Below, piece after piece: positions 1-11,886 of a stretch of DNA of 64,000 nucleotides. Each line of letters starts with the position of its first letter. Position 1 is the stretch's first letter. The stretch spans positions 20,718,742 through 20,782,741 of the forward strand of contig NC_040017.1 of NCBI RefSeq assembly GCF_000972845.2, written 5' to 3'. The translations under genes were made by a program, and so were the position numbers. The stretch is from Larimichthys crocea (lineage: Eukaryota; Chordata; Actinopteri; Sciaenidae). The notes under the pieces are model-generated. The model was not told the DNA's origin. It saw only the letters and a list, made by a program, of their open reading frames with translations, and made no database searches.

Positions 1-2031
1 ATCTCTTGTTCTGTGTGCAGCCTAGATTTGCTCCTCCTGAGATTGGTGTCTCCCTGGCGACTGTCTGGTCCAATTCCACCCAGTGCTGATGGCTTGTAAA
101 ATCCCAGTTCCTGGAGCGCTAGCATCTAAAACATTCATCATTCCCTCACTCCCCTCTCTAGGTACAAGCTCAGCCCATATCAGAGGATTTGACAGGGGCT
201 TTTCGTCCCCCCACCACCACCTCTTGCTCGAAGAGCACAGCCGGGTAATGGAGAGCTTTCTAATCACACTTCTATTCTTTTTACTGGTCAATAGGCTGCC
301 CAAGAGCTATATTGCTTGCTGAATTCAAAACCCAGCTCACATTGACTCACCTGCTAGTTGTACCTCCATCCATTTCTTTTGGGTAATGTAGTTACTGTGT
401 TAGAGCATCGGGACAAGGTATTTCTATGAAGTCTTTGAGCACATATGAAAAATGATTACTCACAGCTCACACTGCAGAAACTTTGCTGTTTATTAGAGTT
501 CACTTCAACATCACTTAAACTATACTAGGTACAATGAGCCAGCATTTTGCTCATGGTGTTTGAATAAACACATCCTGTTAGTGTGCACGACTGGCTTCAG
601 ATGAGGTGATGGAGGGTCATTTTCTAGCTTTGATTGATCACTGTGAAAGCCAGAACGCACACAATTATTGGTTGCCATTCAACACCACGCCGGTCTGTTG
701 CTTTACCTACACAGAATGAAATGAGTTGTTGCTTTAAATCAGCCAACAGTGACGAATGTGCAGTTTTCCACAATTCTTGCCAATACCTCTTCACAGCTAC
801 AGGGCTATTTGTTGCTAAATAAAGATCAATACTGAACAAGATACCCATGCAGATACCAGTACTCAGGGACATTTACTCATTAGTTCAGCACATTTGTGTT
901 TGAAACAGATGCGGCCTTTGTACACAAGAAAAGATTTTCCGGCTGTGGTCGAAGATGAGACAAAGAGGGCAGAGAGAAGTTGGGAAAAAAACGAGTTAAA
1001 GCAACATGCAGGAATTTAAATATCTTTACTTTATGCACAGAGGAAGTGGCATACAGTAACTGCAGTACGTGAAAGTGTATACAGTAATCAGTCTTTGTGT
1101 TGTTGAACAAACACGTGTCCTTTAGTGCTATCACTCTCCACGTGCGTCACAGTCTGCGCATCTATTGTATGCATTCAGACAACTTTCTGATTGTATTTTT
1201 TTCTCTTTTAAAACACTTACAGTTGTTATCTCGTTAAAAAAAGTGGACCTTAAACAAACGTATCTCTTCCCTGTTTGTGCTGACGCTGTCTGTTGACACA
1301 CTCGTAAGTGTTCGGCTTTATCATCACTCCTTTGGGAAAGTCCAGCTAATAGAATTAATTGCATTTCACGTTTAATTTGGATTTTTAATTATTCCATTTC
1401 TGTTTTTAATCCCTTCTTTCAGTTGTATTTATCGAGGTAAGTCCCAATATATAAACAGCCTGCCTGCAAGACATCATACAACACAAACTCCAGTCATCCT
1501 TTTGCTATTTGTTTCTCTGTGTGATTGTGACCTCTGCTACAGCCATGCATGAAAACAAACATCCTACTGATAAAGGGGAATAAAACACCAAAGGCTTTGC
1601 ATCTAAAAAAAAAAATCTGTCTGCTGTTTTCCTTCATGTCGGCCTTTACTCAGCACAGCCAGCCTGCACAAGTTGGCAAATCGGCTCTTTGGGTGGGTTG
1701 TCTGATTGGAACAGTTGCTGGTATGTCCCTGGCACTGATAGAGCCAAACAATACTGAAGCAAGGGCACCTCAAAACCATGTACAGCATATAAGCTGAAGT
1801 CCACCAAGGTCAGGGAGTGGATACTGTCAGAGTAAAAATAAATTACGTGCACATATACACTGGCTCATAGGCAATACAGTCACCATTTCCTCTGAATATA
1901 AAACAATTTACAATCTTGTCCTTGGTGAAAATTCAGGGGACTATCTTTTATCTGTTGTCTTGTGTTTTTCCATTAAAACCAGCCAGTGCGACACAGAGCC
2001 GGGAACTAAGCTAGAACTGTATGCAGCATTA
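1..2031. other. Non-coding stretch, no gene seen
   Basis: Mixed single-copy sequence. Open frames on both strands are short (under about 95 codons), overlap one another and resemble no family I know. There is a run of nine A at about 1606 but no long simple repeat. I recognise no transposon end, RNA gene or promoter here. Confidence 0.5.
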
Positions 2032-2049
2032 TGTGTGTGTGTGTGTGTG
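2032..2049. repeat. (GT)9 microsatellite
   Basis: Pure GT dinucleotide run on the + strand, followed after CGG by another short GT run. It is a simple repeat with no coding context. Confidence 0.9.
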
Positions 2050-2089
2050 CGGTGTGTGTCTGCACATTTGTGAGGTGTTAAAATTAAAG

Positions 2090-2460
2090 AGTGCCTCGGC
2101 TAATCACCCTTTATCAAACGCTCCAATCGGCCCCTTTGCAGTCCCCTTCACCGATCAGCCTGACACAGCCACTGAGACGCATGAATAACATTGCTCATGC
2201 AAACAGAATTAAACCTGAAAGGCCTCAGCTATTGGAAGGATCCCTTAGGAACTGCAGCTAAAAAGCCTGGAACCAAACGTCGTACAGGGACAGTCAAAAC
2301 TGATTTAATACATGCCTATGGAGCAACGGCCGAGAAAATGCACAGGGAGACGAGGCAATATTCGGCACTAAAACGACTTCTTTGGACGTTATCCGATTAC
2401 ATGAGTAATAATACAGCCATATTGGAGTCTGAATCCCAAAATGTCTATAATGTCTAAGCT
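2090..2460. promoter_or_regulatory. Candidate conserved non-coding element
   Basis: A non-repetitive block of balanced composition with no simple repeats. It is rich in short motifs seen in vertebrate developmental enhancers (CTAATC, GCTCATGCAAA, CCGATTACATGAGTAATAAT). An 88-codon frame crosses it, but its translation resembles no family and lacks clear splice context. The call is based on texture only, because conservation cannot be measured from a single sequence. It could equally be ordinary intronic DNA. Confidence 0.22.
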
Positions 2461-3449
2461 CTTTGGTCCTCACAGCAGCATTGTAGTGTCAACAAAATGC
2501 CTGCTTACATTTAGCTATTGTGTAAGTCGAAGCCTTTTTAAAGGGATAAAGAACTTCCTTATGAAGTTGATGGGGGAGTGAAGTTCATTAGTGGTTTTGA
2601 TAGAGTAGGTGGTGTGAATAAAACCTGATTCAAAGAATGGCAGAGAGAGACAGAGAGACAGAGAGAGCTGAGAAAACCACAAACAAGCTCCAAAGGGGCA
2701 GGTCTTTGGCCTCTCTGTCAATACTGAGTCACACACAAACACACACACATACAAACAGTTAAAGTTACAATGATAAGTCACCTACTTTCTATCTCTACCT
2801 CGAATTACTCTGTGTGTCAATTAGTGCGATTGTGGTAGTTTAGAGTTGTGGAAAATTTTGCAAATGGGCCACAGAGACAGCTAAGAGGGAGCTGACAGAA
2901 CTGGGTCACATTCAGTAAAACAGAATGAAGTTAGTTCTCACTGTAATCTAGACTAGATTTTTTCTGATAACGTCGTTAGGGTCAGATAGGGAAGGACTGG
3001 ATTTTTTTAAAAATGTGATTACTTCCACATTCTGATTCCCAGAGGATGAAAATATGTGCAGTTGCCAACTACAGTTAATAGAGTGCCTAAAGTTACCTCA
3101 GTCGTGGAAGTAATTTCACCATTTTCTTGCAAAGTTTCATCATCGGCAGGACAAGATGCATTCAATTGCCCCTGAAATCTACCTGGTGACACAAGTGGCT
3201 AAACATCTCTGAAATGCTGGCTTGGGGTTTTTACGTCTGTTAAAAGTGTAAATCTAAAATGTTCACGACTGCACACAGTATGAGACAGACGGGAGATCAT
3301 CTGTTCATTATGCACTGATTCACAAATGTTTTGCGCTGGTAAGTGAATGAACTATTCACATTTAGCTAAAAAAACAGCATATAGGAAGCTTTGCTGTTTT
3401 ATTCAATTCATTAAAAAAAATGACAAATTCAATTTTATGAATAGATATA

Positions 3450-3690
3450 AGTGAGCTGTCCTACTGATTAAGGCTCATGGCAACTTAGCAATAAAATTAG
3501 TTTTCAGCATGTTCCACTTGCTGCTTGCTTTCACTCACGAGCAGTGGGACATCGTGCCTCCAAATAGGCCCAATAAATTAAACAAGACTGGAAGCCACTT
3601 GATGAAACAGTGACTGGCACCATAAATCAGTTAAACACAAAATAGAGCACAAGAGGCAACATGGATTAATTTTAGAGCTCCTCCAAACAA
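3450..3690. promoter_or_regulatory. Candidate conserved non-coding element
   Basis: Unique, repeat-free block with several TAAT/ATTA cores and CAATAAATTA-like motifs between more ordinary AT-rich flanks. No extended open frame runs through it. It is a texture-based call only. A teleost multi-species alignment would settle it. Confidence 0.2.
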
Positions 3691-4789
3691 CAACAGTTGA
3701 AAATAGAGGAACACATCAGGTCAAAACTGTCCAAGAAAAAGCAAAGTCACATGAGCAATTTGTTGTTTCATCAAGCAACTCCTCCTCCGTTCTATTTTAT
3801 TCAGCATGAAGGCTGCAGTCTTGCAAGGCTGGCTTTGCTGAAGTGTTTCCTTACCCTTGGTACAGAATTAGTGTGCATGACACAGACAGGAAATTAAAAA
3901 TATAAAATACTTCCAAGATATGCTGTCCTGGCAAACCAAGCAGAACCTCAGCTCTGCACGACCTCAACGTTGAAATTCAATCAGCGCTGAGGGGGCGTTG
4001 TGAGAATAAGCAACCTGACTGACAGTGCTAAAAGGGGTCAGGAAGTCCAAGGCTACTAATCAATAAATGTGAGCAAGTCTACACATGATACTGTACATGC
4101 CCGAGAATCACATACACACAAATACACTGTCTGTCTCTCTCTGCAGGAAATGTACCTCGATTTAGACAGTTTATTAAAATCAGCAGACCCGCCACTATCT
4201 TCACTCCCTCCTACACCCATTCCATTAATAAGTGCAAAATAATAGTGGGAAGGCACTCAGCCTTTTGAACACGATCTTTACATCATCATTATTGTGTATT
4301 TACTACATCAGACCTATGATTGGGTTTATGTTATTTCCCTGAAGCCGCCACAAAGCATTTAGTCATCCTCCTCTCTACATTATTAAATGTTCCTGTCATT
4401 ATTTCTGATGACTTCTCTCAGGCATTCCTCTGAAAATAAATTCCCTTGTTCAGTGGCTACCAGGCGAGAAAAGACAGACAGAGAGGAGAGGGCGGCGGTG
4501 TTGGTAATGTTGGAAACGAGATGGGTGAGAATATGTGTAGTGGTGAGAGGGGGACTCTGATCAAATGAGCCAGTCCCCATGTTTGGCACTAATGATCAGC
4601 CTGAAGGAATAGTCGCTATCTGCTCACCAGATGTGTGCAAGTTTGTAGCTTGGGTGAGATGAAGAGAGTATGGCCCATTATGGCTAAGTGCTTCTACTAA
4701 AAGTTTAAAGTGATGCACAAAAGAGGCTTTACATTGCTGTGAACACTTTCCAAAGAATCCCATAAGTTTCTTGACTGATTTTTTACCTT

Positions 4790-4990
4790 CCAGGCAGCGA
4801 TTCAGTTTATTTCAGTGCGCTATTAAAATCAGCCCGCAGACTCAATCCTTGATATTTATCACATCTTCAGCTTCTCAGTGAACGGCATGACTTCTTTATG
4901 TTTATTTTCAACATTCGAGCCGGTGGTGCATTTAAGAAAACCTACATTTAGTCTGACGGAAAATAATTGATGAGGGCTGTTTTCTGGCAA
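4790..4990. promoter_or_regulatory. Candidate conserved non-coding element
   Basis: Repeat-free block containing GATATTTATCACATC, ATTCGAGCCGG and AAAATAATTGATGAGG, with some CpG dinucleotides retained in an otherwise CpG-poor neighbourhood. There is no reading frame of note. Conservation is inferred from appearance and was not measured. Confidence 0.18.
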
Positions 4991-5984
4991 TCTAATCTAG
5001 AAGACAAACAGTGACACTGTGAAAAGGATGGTGTGAATTTGTTCATTTCTTAGACCAAAAACGATTGCTGTTCAGCAGCAGACTCTGACATTTAAAGTGT
5101 CAGAGAACTGAGAGTTTTCCTTCCTTCTTTTAACTGCAGGAACATGCAACTGTAATGTAACTTTGGAAACTGTCCTTTGAAAAAAAGAAGAAGGCAGTAA
5201 ACACACTGAAAAGTCACAAGTTCAAGTGCCACAGCTCTCTAGCAGAGCAGCCAAATTAATTATGACTCAGGTCTTTCAGAAGCAAAGGAAGTTGAAAGAC
5301 AGCCACGGTCTGCAGAAGGAGGAGAGTGGATGGGTCAAGAGAAAGTTGAACTTTGACCGTTTGCTTCTCGTTTGCCACCAACAGTCAATGTTGGTTTCTT
5401 TAATATAAAATGACTAAGATTGTTTAAGCCAAACCACAATCTTCCTTCTAACAAAGTCCTTTTTGAGTCTAAACTTAACCAAAACCTAATCAGACCTTTA
5501 TCAGGTCATAAAACAGATTTATTTTTCATCTGCGGTTTGTAGTTTTGGAAGGCACAGAAAAGTGATGTTCTCCACCAAATACGAGGATCAGATCAGAAAG
5601 CGCCTGTATGTTTCAATCCTAATGGTAATTACAACATATGAAGAACATATTTTGTGGGATAATTAGGACGACTTGTTGCAGCGTTGACATACAAACACTA
5701 GGCTTGTTCACTGTGATGGACGACCTAACGAACTGCATCTAGTTCTGTGTGCGGAGGTAGACAATCAATCTATAACATAGAGGACTCCATAAAGTTGTAA
5801 GTAGTAAAGAAAAATATACGTTCAATCTGTTTTAAATAGGCCAAAACATATAAAATGTATCATTTCCAGTTAGACATGTACTAGTACCTTTTTCTAAATT
5901 TAATAAGGTTTGCCTGCAAATAACTACGTTTCTTTGGGCCCAATTACAGTCTGTTTATTGAACAAGGCAATCCTGATTGATGTG

Positions 5985-6110
5985 TGTTCACAGTGGGCGA
6001 TCCATGATTCAAAGCCATTCGTTTTTTGATTAGCATGTATTCTCCACATGTACGTTAATGAGTCATGGCCATAATTAGGTCAATGAATAATTCATTTTGT
6101 TAGTATTCAA
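5985..6110. promoter_or_regulatory. Candidate enhancer-like element with homeodomain-type sites
   Basis: Within about 60 bases lie TTAATGA, TGAGTCA (an AP-1/MAF-type half site), CATAATTAGG and the inverted repeat AATGAAT-A-ATTCATT at 6082-6096 (7-base arms, 1-base spacer). Clusters of TAAT cores like this are usual in homeodomain-bound vertebrate enhancers. Nothing in the sequence shows activity or a target gene. Confidence 0.25.
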
Positions 6111-7560
6111 AAATGCATGCATTCACATGATACATGCATCAAGCACACAAGATGGAGTGCGTGCCTTTTGCACCATTTGCCTTACGAAAAAAAAAGAGAA
6201 AAATAACGATGAAAGGATTTAATGAGTGCTGATTGTCAGGACTTTAGCCTGGTTTCCTTTTAAATGGGGCCAGATGAAGCTAGCCAGCAATTTATTTTTT
6301 ACTTTAGAAAAAAAAAAAGTGTGTTGTAATAGTAACAGACGTGTCTTTTGATTTGTTTTGAATAAACTAATAGTGTGTGTTCAGGAGTGGACACGAGTCC
6401 ACTTCTGGATTTAAAAGATTAACAACAACAATCTATACTTGTCATGTTATTTCTCACTTTTAAGCTCATTTTTCTACTGCATACTTATCTTAACCACCGA
6501 GCCGCTGGCTTTATTCCACTCCGATCCATAAGCTCTGGCTGCGTGCCATATGAGGGTATATGAGATTTACACGTTAGCAACAGTGTGGCGGTCCCTTGAG
6601 CCAACTGTCAGGGGAGTCAGAGCACTGAGTACTTCCTGGTCCCGGCATTACCTCCAGCTGTTTATATTACTGATGGATATCATTCTACCTTTCACTCATT
6701 CTACTTTCTCCTCATTCCTTGGAGATACCAGGCTGACTGTCAATTCCCGAAGGAGGCCTGTGGGGTGATTCAATAGGATAGGTCCTCTCTAACAATAATC
6801 TACGCGCTGCCTCTTGAGACCTGCTCATAAACAAGAACGCACATATGCAGACACACGCCGACAACCGCACACGTGCACAAACACTCTACACCGCTACCCT
6901 GTTCAAACGCATGGGCCGGCACCATTTCTGCCTCATCTTTCTCCCACTCTGCCCTTTGCTCCTCTCATTTTCCACCTGTCTCTGATCCTCTGCCTCTTTT
7001 ACATTTCAATACGCCGCCTGTTCCTCCTCATCCTGACAGGGGAGTGAGGAGAGAGAGAAAGAGAGAGAGAGTGGGAAAGAGGGAGTTGTCCCCTTTGGGT
7101 AGCTAAGTGATTACCGTTTGAAAGATCCAATCCCTTGCATCATACCTCTCGCAACCTCCTCTGCTCCCCCATTTACTCTGTGGGAACCTATTTCTGCCTC
7201 CTCTGCACGTCTGGCACCTCCACTCCTCTTTTTTTTTTTTCATCTCTCCTTATCCGTTTATTCTTACTTCATTTGTGACTTCCCTTGTTGTCTTTAATCC
7301 CACCCACAAGCAAGCTATTTAACTCGTGCTTATGAGTTTCTATGTTTGCATTGTCATTATTCCTCGCATATCTAGGCGGCACGCTGAAATATGCTACAAA
7401 CCGTAATGAAAGTCACTTCAAATTGAAGAATGAAAAGCCCTTTTTTGAGAAAGAACCATTTATTTTAAAAAGGAACATTTTGTGTATGCTTGTATCTGCA
7501 TGAGCACACGAACACACTTGCATTTTCTGCCTATATATTTGTGTGTAAGAGGATATCCAT

Positions 7561-7580
7561 GTGTGTGTGTGTGTGTGTGT
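7561..7580. repeat. (GT)10 microsatellite
   Basis: Pure GT run on the + strand. Simple repeat only. Confidence 0.9.
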
Positions 7581-8209
7581 TAGCATATGTTGTGAGCTGC
7601 TTCAGGAGACATTTCTGCCTGCCTTATCTGGCTGAGTGGAGTGCTGCTTGCTCCAGCAGCAGAGCCAGAGCCCACTGCCCACTGCTTAAGTGGAAGAGGA
7701 CTAATCCCTCTTCTCAAAGCCCACTCTAGTAAACACCACTTCTCCAAATCCACCCATGCACACCCAGCATGTCCGGTCCAGCCGCTAGTCCCCAGTACTC
7801 TGTATAGGTTATGTGCAGCCTGGGGTTGCTTCATGAAGGAGGAAATTATTGTGGGCGCCTGATCTCATATCAAATAATTACCAGTACCATGTTTCATTAA
7901 GAGTTGAGGGGATAGAGCTTTTTGCACATGCCAGCACTCAACAGTTATTTGTCCCTTGAATCCATCAGCAAGGCAGAGCATGCTCATGTGCACTTCCCTG
8001 CATCAGTATACCAATCTGCCACATTCATTACCCTTCATCTCCATGATAAAGGAAGGAGATATTGTTATGGGAAATGTAGCAACTGGAGTTAAAACCTTGG
8101 AAATATGAACCATCTGACAGCTGGAAAGGGGGACAAAACTGCCAGTGAAACGTTCCTAAATGGGTTTTCATTTAAAGCTAGGAGGGTTCATTTCCCACGT
8201 TTTTCTTGC

Positions 8210-8225
8210 TTTTTTTTTTTTTTTT
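8210..8225. repeat. T16 homopolymer
   Basis: Uninterrupted run of T. No recognisable retrogene or SINE body is attached on either side. Confidence 0.85.
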
Positions 8226-9015
8226 ATCAATTGAGAAAATGGTCTCCCTCTTAGCTGGGTGCCTTCAGGGTACAATTTATTCTAATGGAAAAAGATTACA
8301 TCTTGAATTAAACAGTGCTCAGCACTGACCAATACACCCGACAGGAATGAGGTCTGTAAAGTGAGAGAGCCATTTTTCTTTTGGTTTAAGGCTTTTGTCT
8401 TGTTGCTGTTCTTTGTGCTTTGTTGTGTGCTACAGAGACAGTTTGATAAGAACAGCCGTTTATGAGAGTTTTTTTTTTCTTGCCCCAGCAGTGCAGTGAA
8501 GGCCATTATCTGCTTACCTTGCTGCTATGAAACAAAGTATTTAACAGAAGAAGGTCAGATGCAAAGTAGAGATCTGCCATATGGCATGACGAGTCTTTGA
8601 TGAGGAAATTCATCAAAATCACTGCCGTATCTGGCAGCCTTGTGATTTTTCACCACACCACCTCCTTTAGCCATTTGAGGTTCATTTTAAAAGTGGGTGG
8701 GTGGTTGGAGAGACATGGTGGTAGATTGAAAGTCATTAAAGTGAGCTTTCCATACACACTGCACCCTGCTCTGCATGGATGGTCGGCTCTCTACTCAATC
8801 AAGTCTGGTAAAAATTGACCCACATCATCCGTTCCTCTGTGAGTGTGTAATGTGGCATGCTTTTTGCATTATTTCAGGGTGGCCTTGCTTTTGATAGATT
8901 TTTAGTTGTAGAGCAATTATACTCTCGTCAGGAAACATGAAAATCTGTGGACTTGATTTGGATATTTATAGCTTCACATACTGCACCATGCAAAAATGGA
9001 TATGAAATAAGGACA

Positions 9016-9320
9016 TTAAAGGTCCAGTGTGTAAGATTTAAAGGGCTCTATGGCATAAATGGAATATAATATATAAGCGTATGTTTTTATACATGTATGA
9101 TCACCTGAAAAAAGGAATTTTATATCTACAGACGTCAGGGGGGCGGTTCCACATAGTCCTACAGGAGCCCAGAACAGACAAACTGAACACTGGCTGTAGC
9201 TAGGGCCTTTTGTATTTTTTGCACATGGTAGTACTTTAACACAAGGAAGGAGAAGGTGAGGCGAGGGGGGCAACTTCGCTCCCAGATGCCATTAAATGCC
9301 ATTAAATCTGGTCTTTTAAA
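9016..9320 (+). mobile_element. TTAA-ended non-autonomous DNA transposon (MITE), near full length
   Basis: Starts TTAAAGGTCCAGTGTGTA and ends ATTAAATCTGGTCTTTTAA, the imperfect reverse complement, with about eight bases lost from the right terminal repeat. The inside carries GGAATATAATAT, CACCTGAAAA, GCCCAGAACAGACAAACTGA and GGTGAGGCGAGG, in an order I recognise from an abundant percomorph MITE. It codes for nothing. TTAA at both ends is the target signature of piggyBac-type transposases, so mobilisation in trans by such an enzyme is an inference. A short internal duplication (ATGCCATTAA twice, from about 9287) lies next to the right end. A second, inverted copy lies at 37322. Confidence 0.72.
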
Positions 9321-9778
9321 TAGTTTCTTCCTATTAACAAATTAGGGAAACTTGTGCATGCTGATTAAATTATCTAATAAATTAAGATCTCTTAATCGTT
9401 TTTAAAATGCAGTTGTAATCAAATGCATTTTAAATTGAAAGTCAATAAAAGCCTGCATGTGGCTAACAAATGACTTACTCAGCCTTGTTTATTCCCCGTG
9501 TCAACAGTTACGCCAAGAGTTTACTAATTAACTTTTATTTAATGTATTTATTCAAGCTGACTGACATCACACAGCCTCTGCAGTGCATGGATTAGGGTTA
9601 ATCAAAGTTCAAGTGTGTTCAGATCCCTAAAGAGGACACTGGGGAAACTGTGGATCGAAGTTAGAATAAACGTTATGAAACACATGCTGACAAGGTAGGG
9701 CATCACATTCCACAGCAGCCAGAGTGGACAAGGAGGAAAAATTAGAAGATTACCAATATCAGAATTGGATCCGTTAAG
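9321..9778. other. Non-coding stretch, AT-rich
   Basis: Unique AT-rich sequence with many TTAAT/ATTAA cores and no open frame of note. The part around 9475-9620 has an enhancer-like texture. No repeat family recognised. Confidence 0.4.
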
Positions 9779-10058
9779 TCAGGATGAGACCGGTCCATTC
9801 AGGATGCGTCCAGAGGTGCCATTAGCAGTTCCTTGCACCTGGGAGCCTGCTCCCAGCTTTGGCTGCTCATCAATCTTTTTAGGATTTTGCCTGTGAAGGG
9901 AAGGTGGCTCTGGAGCTGGGTCACTGCCAGATGTAGCACAGCCAGATTCTGAGCTGGTGCAAACAAGTGCAGACAAGTTGCAGCAGCCGGCTGGGCTTGG
10001 CTGGTCGGCTCCGGTCTGGTGAATGGGCACACCAGAGGAGCTCATACTGTTTGTCTGT
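9779..10058 (-). other. Candidate coding exon, unrecognised
   Basis: On the minus strand a good splice acceptor (GTTGCTGTGCAG, the AG at 10060-10059) is followed by an open frame that ends in a stop at 9779. The frame stays open upstream to 10237, but the part after the acceptor reads more like protein: hydrophilic and rich in Ser, Pro, Gly and Gln, with NPKKIDEQPKLGAGSQ near the C terminus and RILNGPVSS at the end. The block is visibly richer in G and C than its surroundings, and that alone lengthens open frames. A second minus frame is also open over 9921-10235, which weakens the case. I recognise no domain. If real, it would be the terminal exon of a minus-strand gene. Confidence 0.2.
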
Positions 10059-10819
10059 CTGCACAGCAACAAAACAGCCCGGCTCAGCACAGCCAGTGCC
10101 GATATTTTGGCCACAGTCAACGCATACATGTGTGTCGGACGCTTCAGTAACAACGGGGAATGTGGATAGCTGAGAGGACTCCAAGAACACCAAGCATGCT
10201 GGGTAAAGTGCGTTTCTCTCTGCCAGTGAGACCACATAGCACTTTGATCCTTTTTTTATTCATCTTACCCAATGCACACAAACACTCGGCTATCTCAGAC
10301 TGTCTGTCAGCTGTCAGACAATGCACTTCGACTGAGAGCTGTCTTTTTTCTTTTTCAAAGCCGGTCACCCCACAAAAGCAGGAATGTTATTTTCTGTCAG
10401 AAATGTGTTAGAGGTGTATCCCGCCAATGTTACTGTCAGGACAAACTAATGAGCATCAATTCTCATTCATCACTTTCCACTTCAAACAGACACATACCTA
10501 CACACACAAGAATTCTTCATCTCCAACCAGCTGAGGACATACCCTGCTACGCAGCAGGAGCAGACACACGCCGATTCTGTTTGTTTCTCCTGTTTGATGG
10601 AGTTGAGTGTCCCTAGGGCACAGTCAGAATATTGTGGGCAGCCACAGAGCATAAACGATCTGAGGCTTGGTTTTTAGGTTGTGTTCACCATCAAAAGAAA
10701 GGAGGTGGAAAAAAAAAAGTTTGATTTCCATAGAGAAGAAGCCTCTGCTCGTATGTAGATCGTAGCAGCAACACGGCTGCATTTAACCGCGAATGTGTTG
10801 TTCAGGAAACTATTATCAT
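10059..10819. other. Non-coding stretch
   Basis: Moderately GC-rich at the left end and becoming AT-rich. Overlapping frames of 74 to 114 codons on both strands show no family resemblance and are probably by-products of base composition. No repeat recognised apart from an A8-9 run near 10710. Confidence 0.4.
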
Positions 10820-11200
10820 GCACTGTGAATCCTAATAATAATGTTCTCTGTATTACTATGTTTTTGAAAAGTTAAATAGGGGATAGCATCCTAGAGTGCT
10901 ATTAAGCCTCTGCATTTCAGAGTGGCTTCAATTAACCTTTTTAGTGATTGCACTGGAGAACACATTGGAATCCACTGTTAATCCAATAATTATTGTCTAG
11001 CAGATGTACTTGACTTCGCCCCGTCAGCCAGCTAATTCACTTCATGTGTTTGCTTTTTATTTTTTTTCTTTGTTTGTTTTTCACTGGAGTCAATAATTCT
11101 TCTGATTAGAATTGGATTTGCTATTTAAAAGGGGAGACGTTTATCAGGTTCTTATCCACACTCCACTTAACGTGCCAAAGAAGCAGATCCATTTAATTTA
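10820..11200. promoter_or_regulatory. Candidate conserved non-coding element with palindromic homeodomain-type site
   Basis: Repeat-free AT-rich block with CCTAATAATAATG, CTTCAATTAACC, the perfect 12-base palindrome CAATAATTATTG (10984-10995) and AGTCAATAATTCTTCTGATTAG. There is no open frame of note. The spacing of the TAAT-type cores resembles vertebrate developmental enhancers. This is inference from sequence texture without alignment. Confidence 0.25.
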
Positions 11201-11539
11201 CCTGTGAAATAACAAAATGTTAACTAACTCAAACAGAATAGATTTAAACCCTGTAGTCACTTCTAATGCGATCAGCCAAAATAATTTATGATAAATATGA
11301 TTCTAAATAGATGTGACTGAAAAGAATATTTACTATGCTTTTTTTCCTTTTCATCTAATAAAAACTCATTATGTAAGTATTGAAACATGAACCAGCAAAC
11401 AGGCAAATCTCAAACATCAAGGAAATGTACCATAAATGCTGTTATATTTGGGTTACTATGCAATAGTAAGTTGTATAAAAAGTAACGTCAACACAGTCAC
11501 TAAACACATGAAAGTCACACAGTACATGGAGACATCATA

Positions 11540-11886
11540 TCTGTGACGTCACCCACAGGTTTTTGCAGAGTCATTGTAAAGCTCAAAGTGTGGCGACTCT
11601 GGCTGCTGTCAGTTTGGAAGGAGCTGGGTGGGTGGAGCTGAAGTGGGCTGCTAGTCAAAATGGCCATGCTGTTAATTATTCATAACTTTAAGCTTCAATA
11701 TAATTTGTGACTCAATTCAGTTGTCATGAACGGTGGAAATCAGCAAAGACTAAACCTGTTTTTTTGTACCAGGCTGTAAACATGTTTATTTCTGCTGTGA
11801 AGTTCGACATCTTACGGTGGGGACCACGGGGAGATTTACTCGTACTGTAGTCAGCCTCAAGTGGCTGTTTGAGGAACTGCAGTTAA
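11540..11886 (+). mobile_element. Interspersed repeat, first copy (ACCAGGCTGTAAACATG family)
   Basis: Begins near GTGACGTCACCCACAGG and ends near GAGGAACTGCAGTT. It shares with 24563-25014, in the same order and orientation, the opening GTCACCC block, a TTAATTAT-ACTTTAAG block, GTCATGAACRG, TTTTTTTGTACCAGGCTGTA and CAGCCTCAAGTGG. I know this as a frequent percomorph non-coding repeat. This copy is missing about 90 bases in its first half compared with the second copy. No coding capacity and no clear terminal repeats were seen. Confidence 0.68.

Larger units (their letters stand above)
2461..9015. other. Non-coding stretch with short purine and GT runs
   Basis: No gene recognised. It holds a GAGACAGA-type purine run near 2640-2665, a pyrimidine-rich segment from about 6920 to 7250, a GT run at 7561-7580 and a T16 run at 8210-8225. 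Segments at 3450-3690, 4790-4990 and 5985-6110 have the texture of conserved non-coding sequence and are listed separately. The remaining open frames are short and mutually overlapping. Confidence 0.5.
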
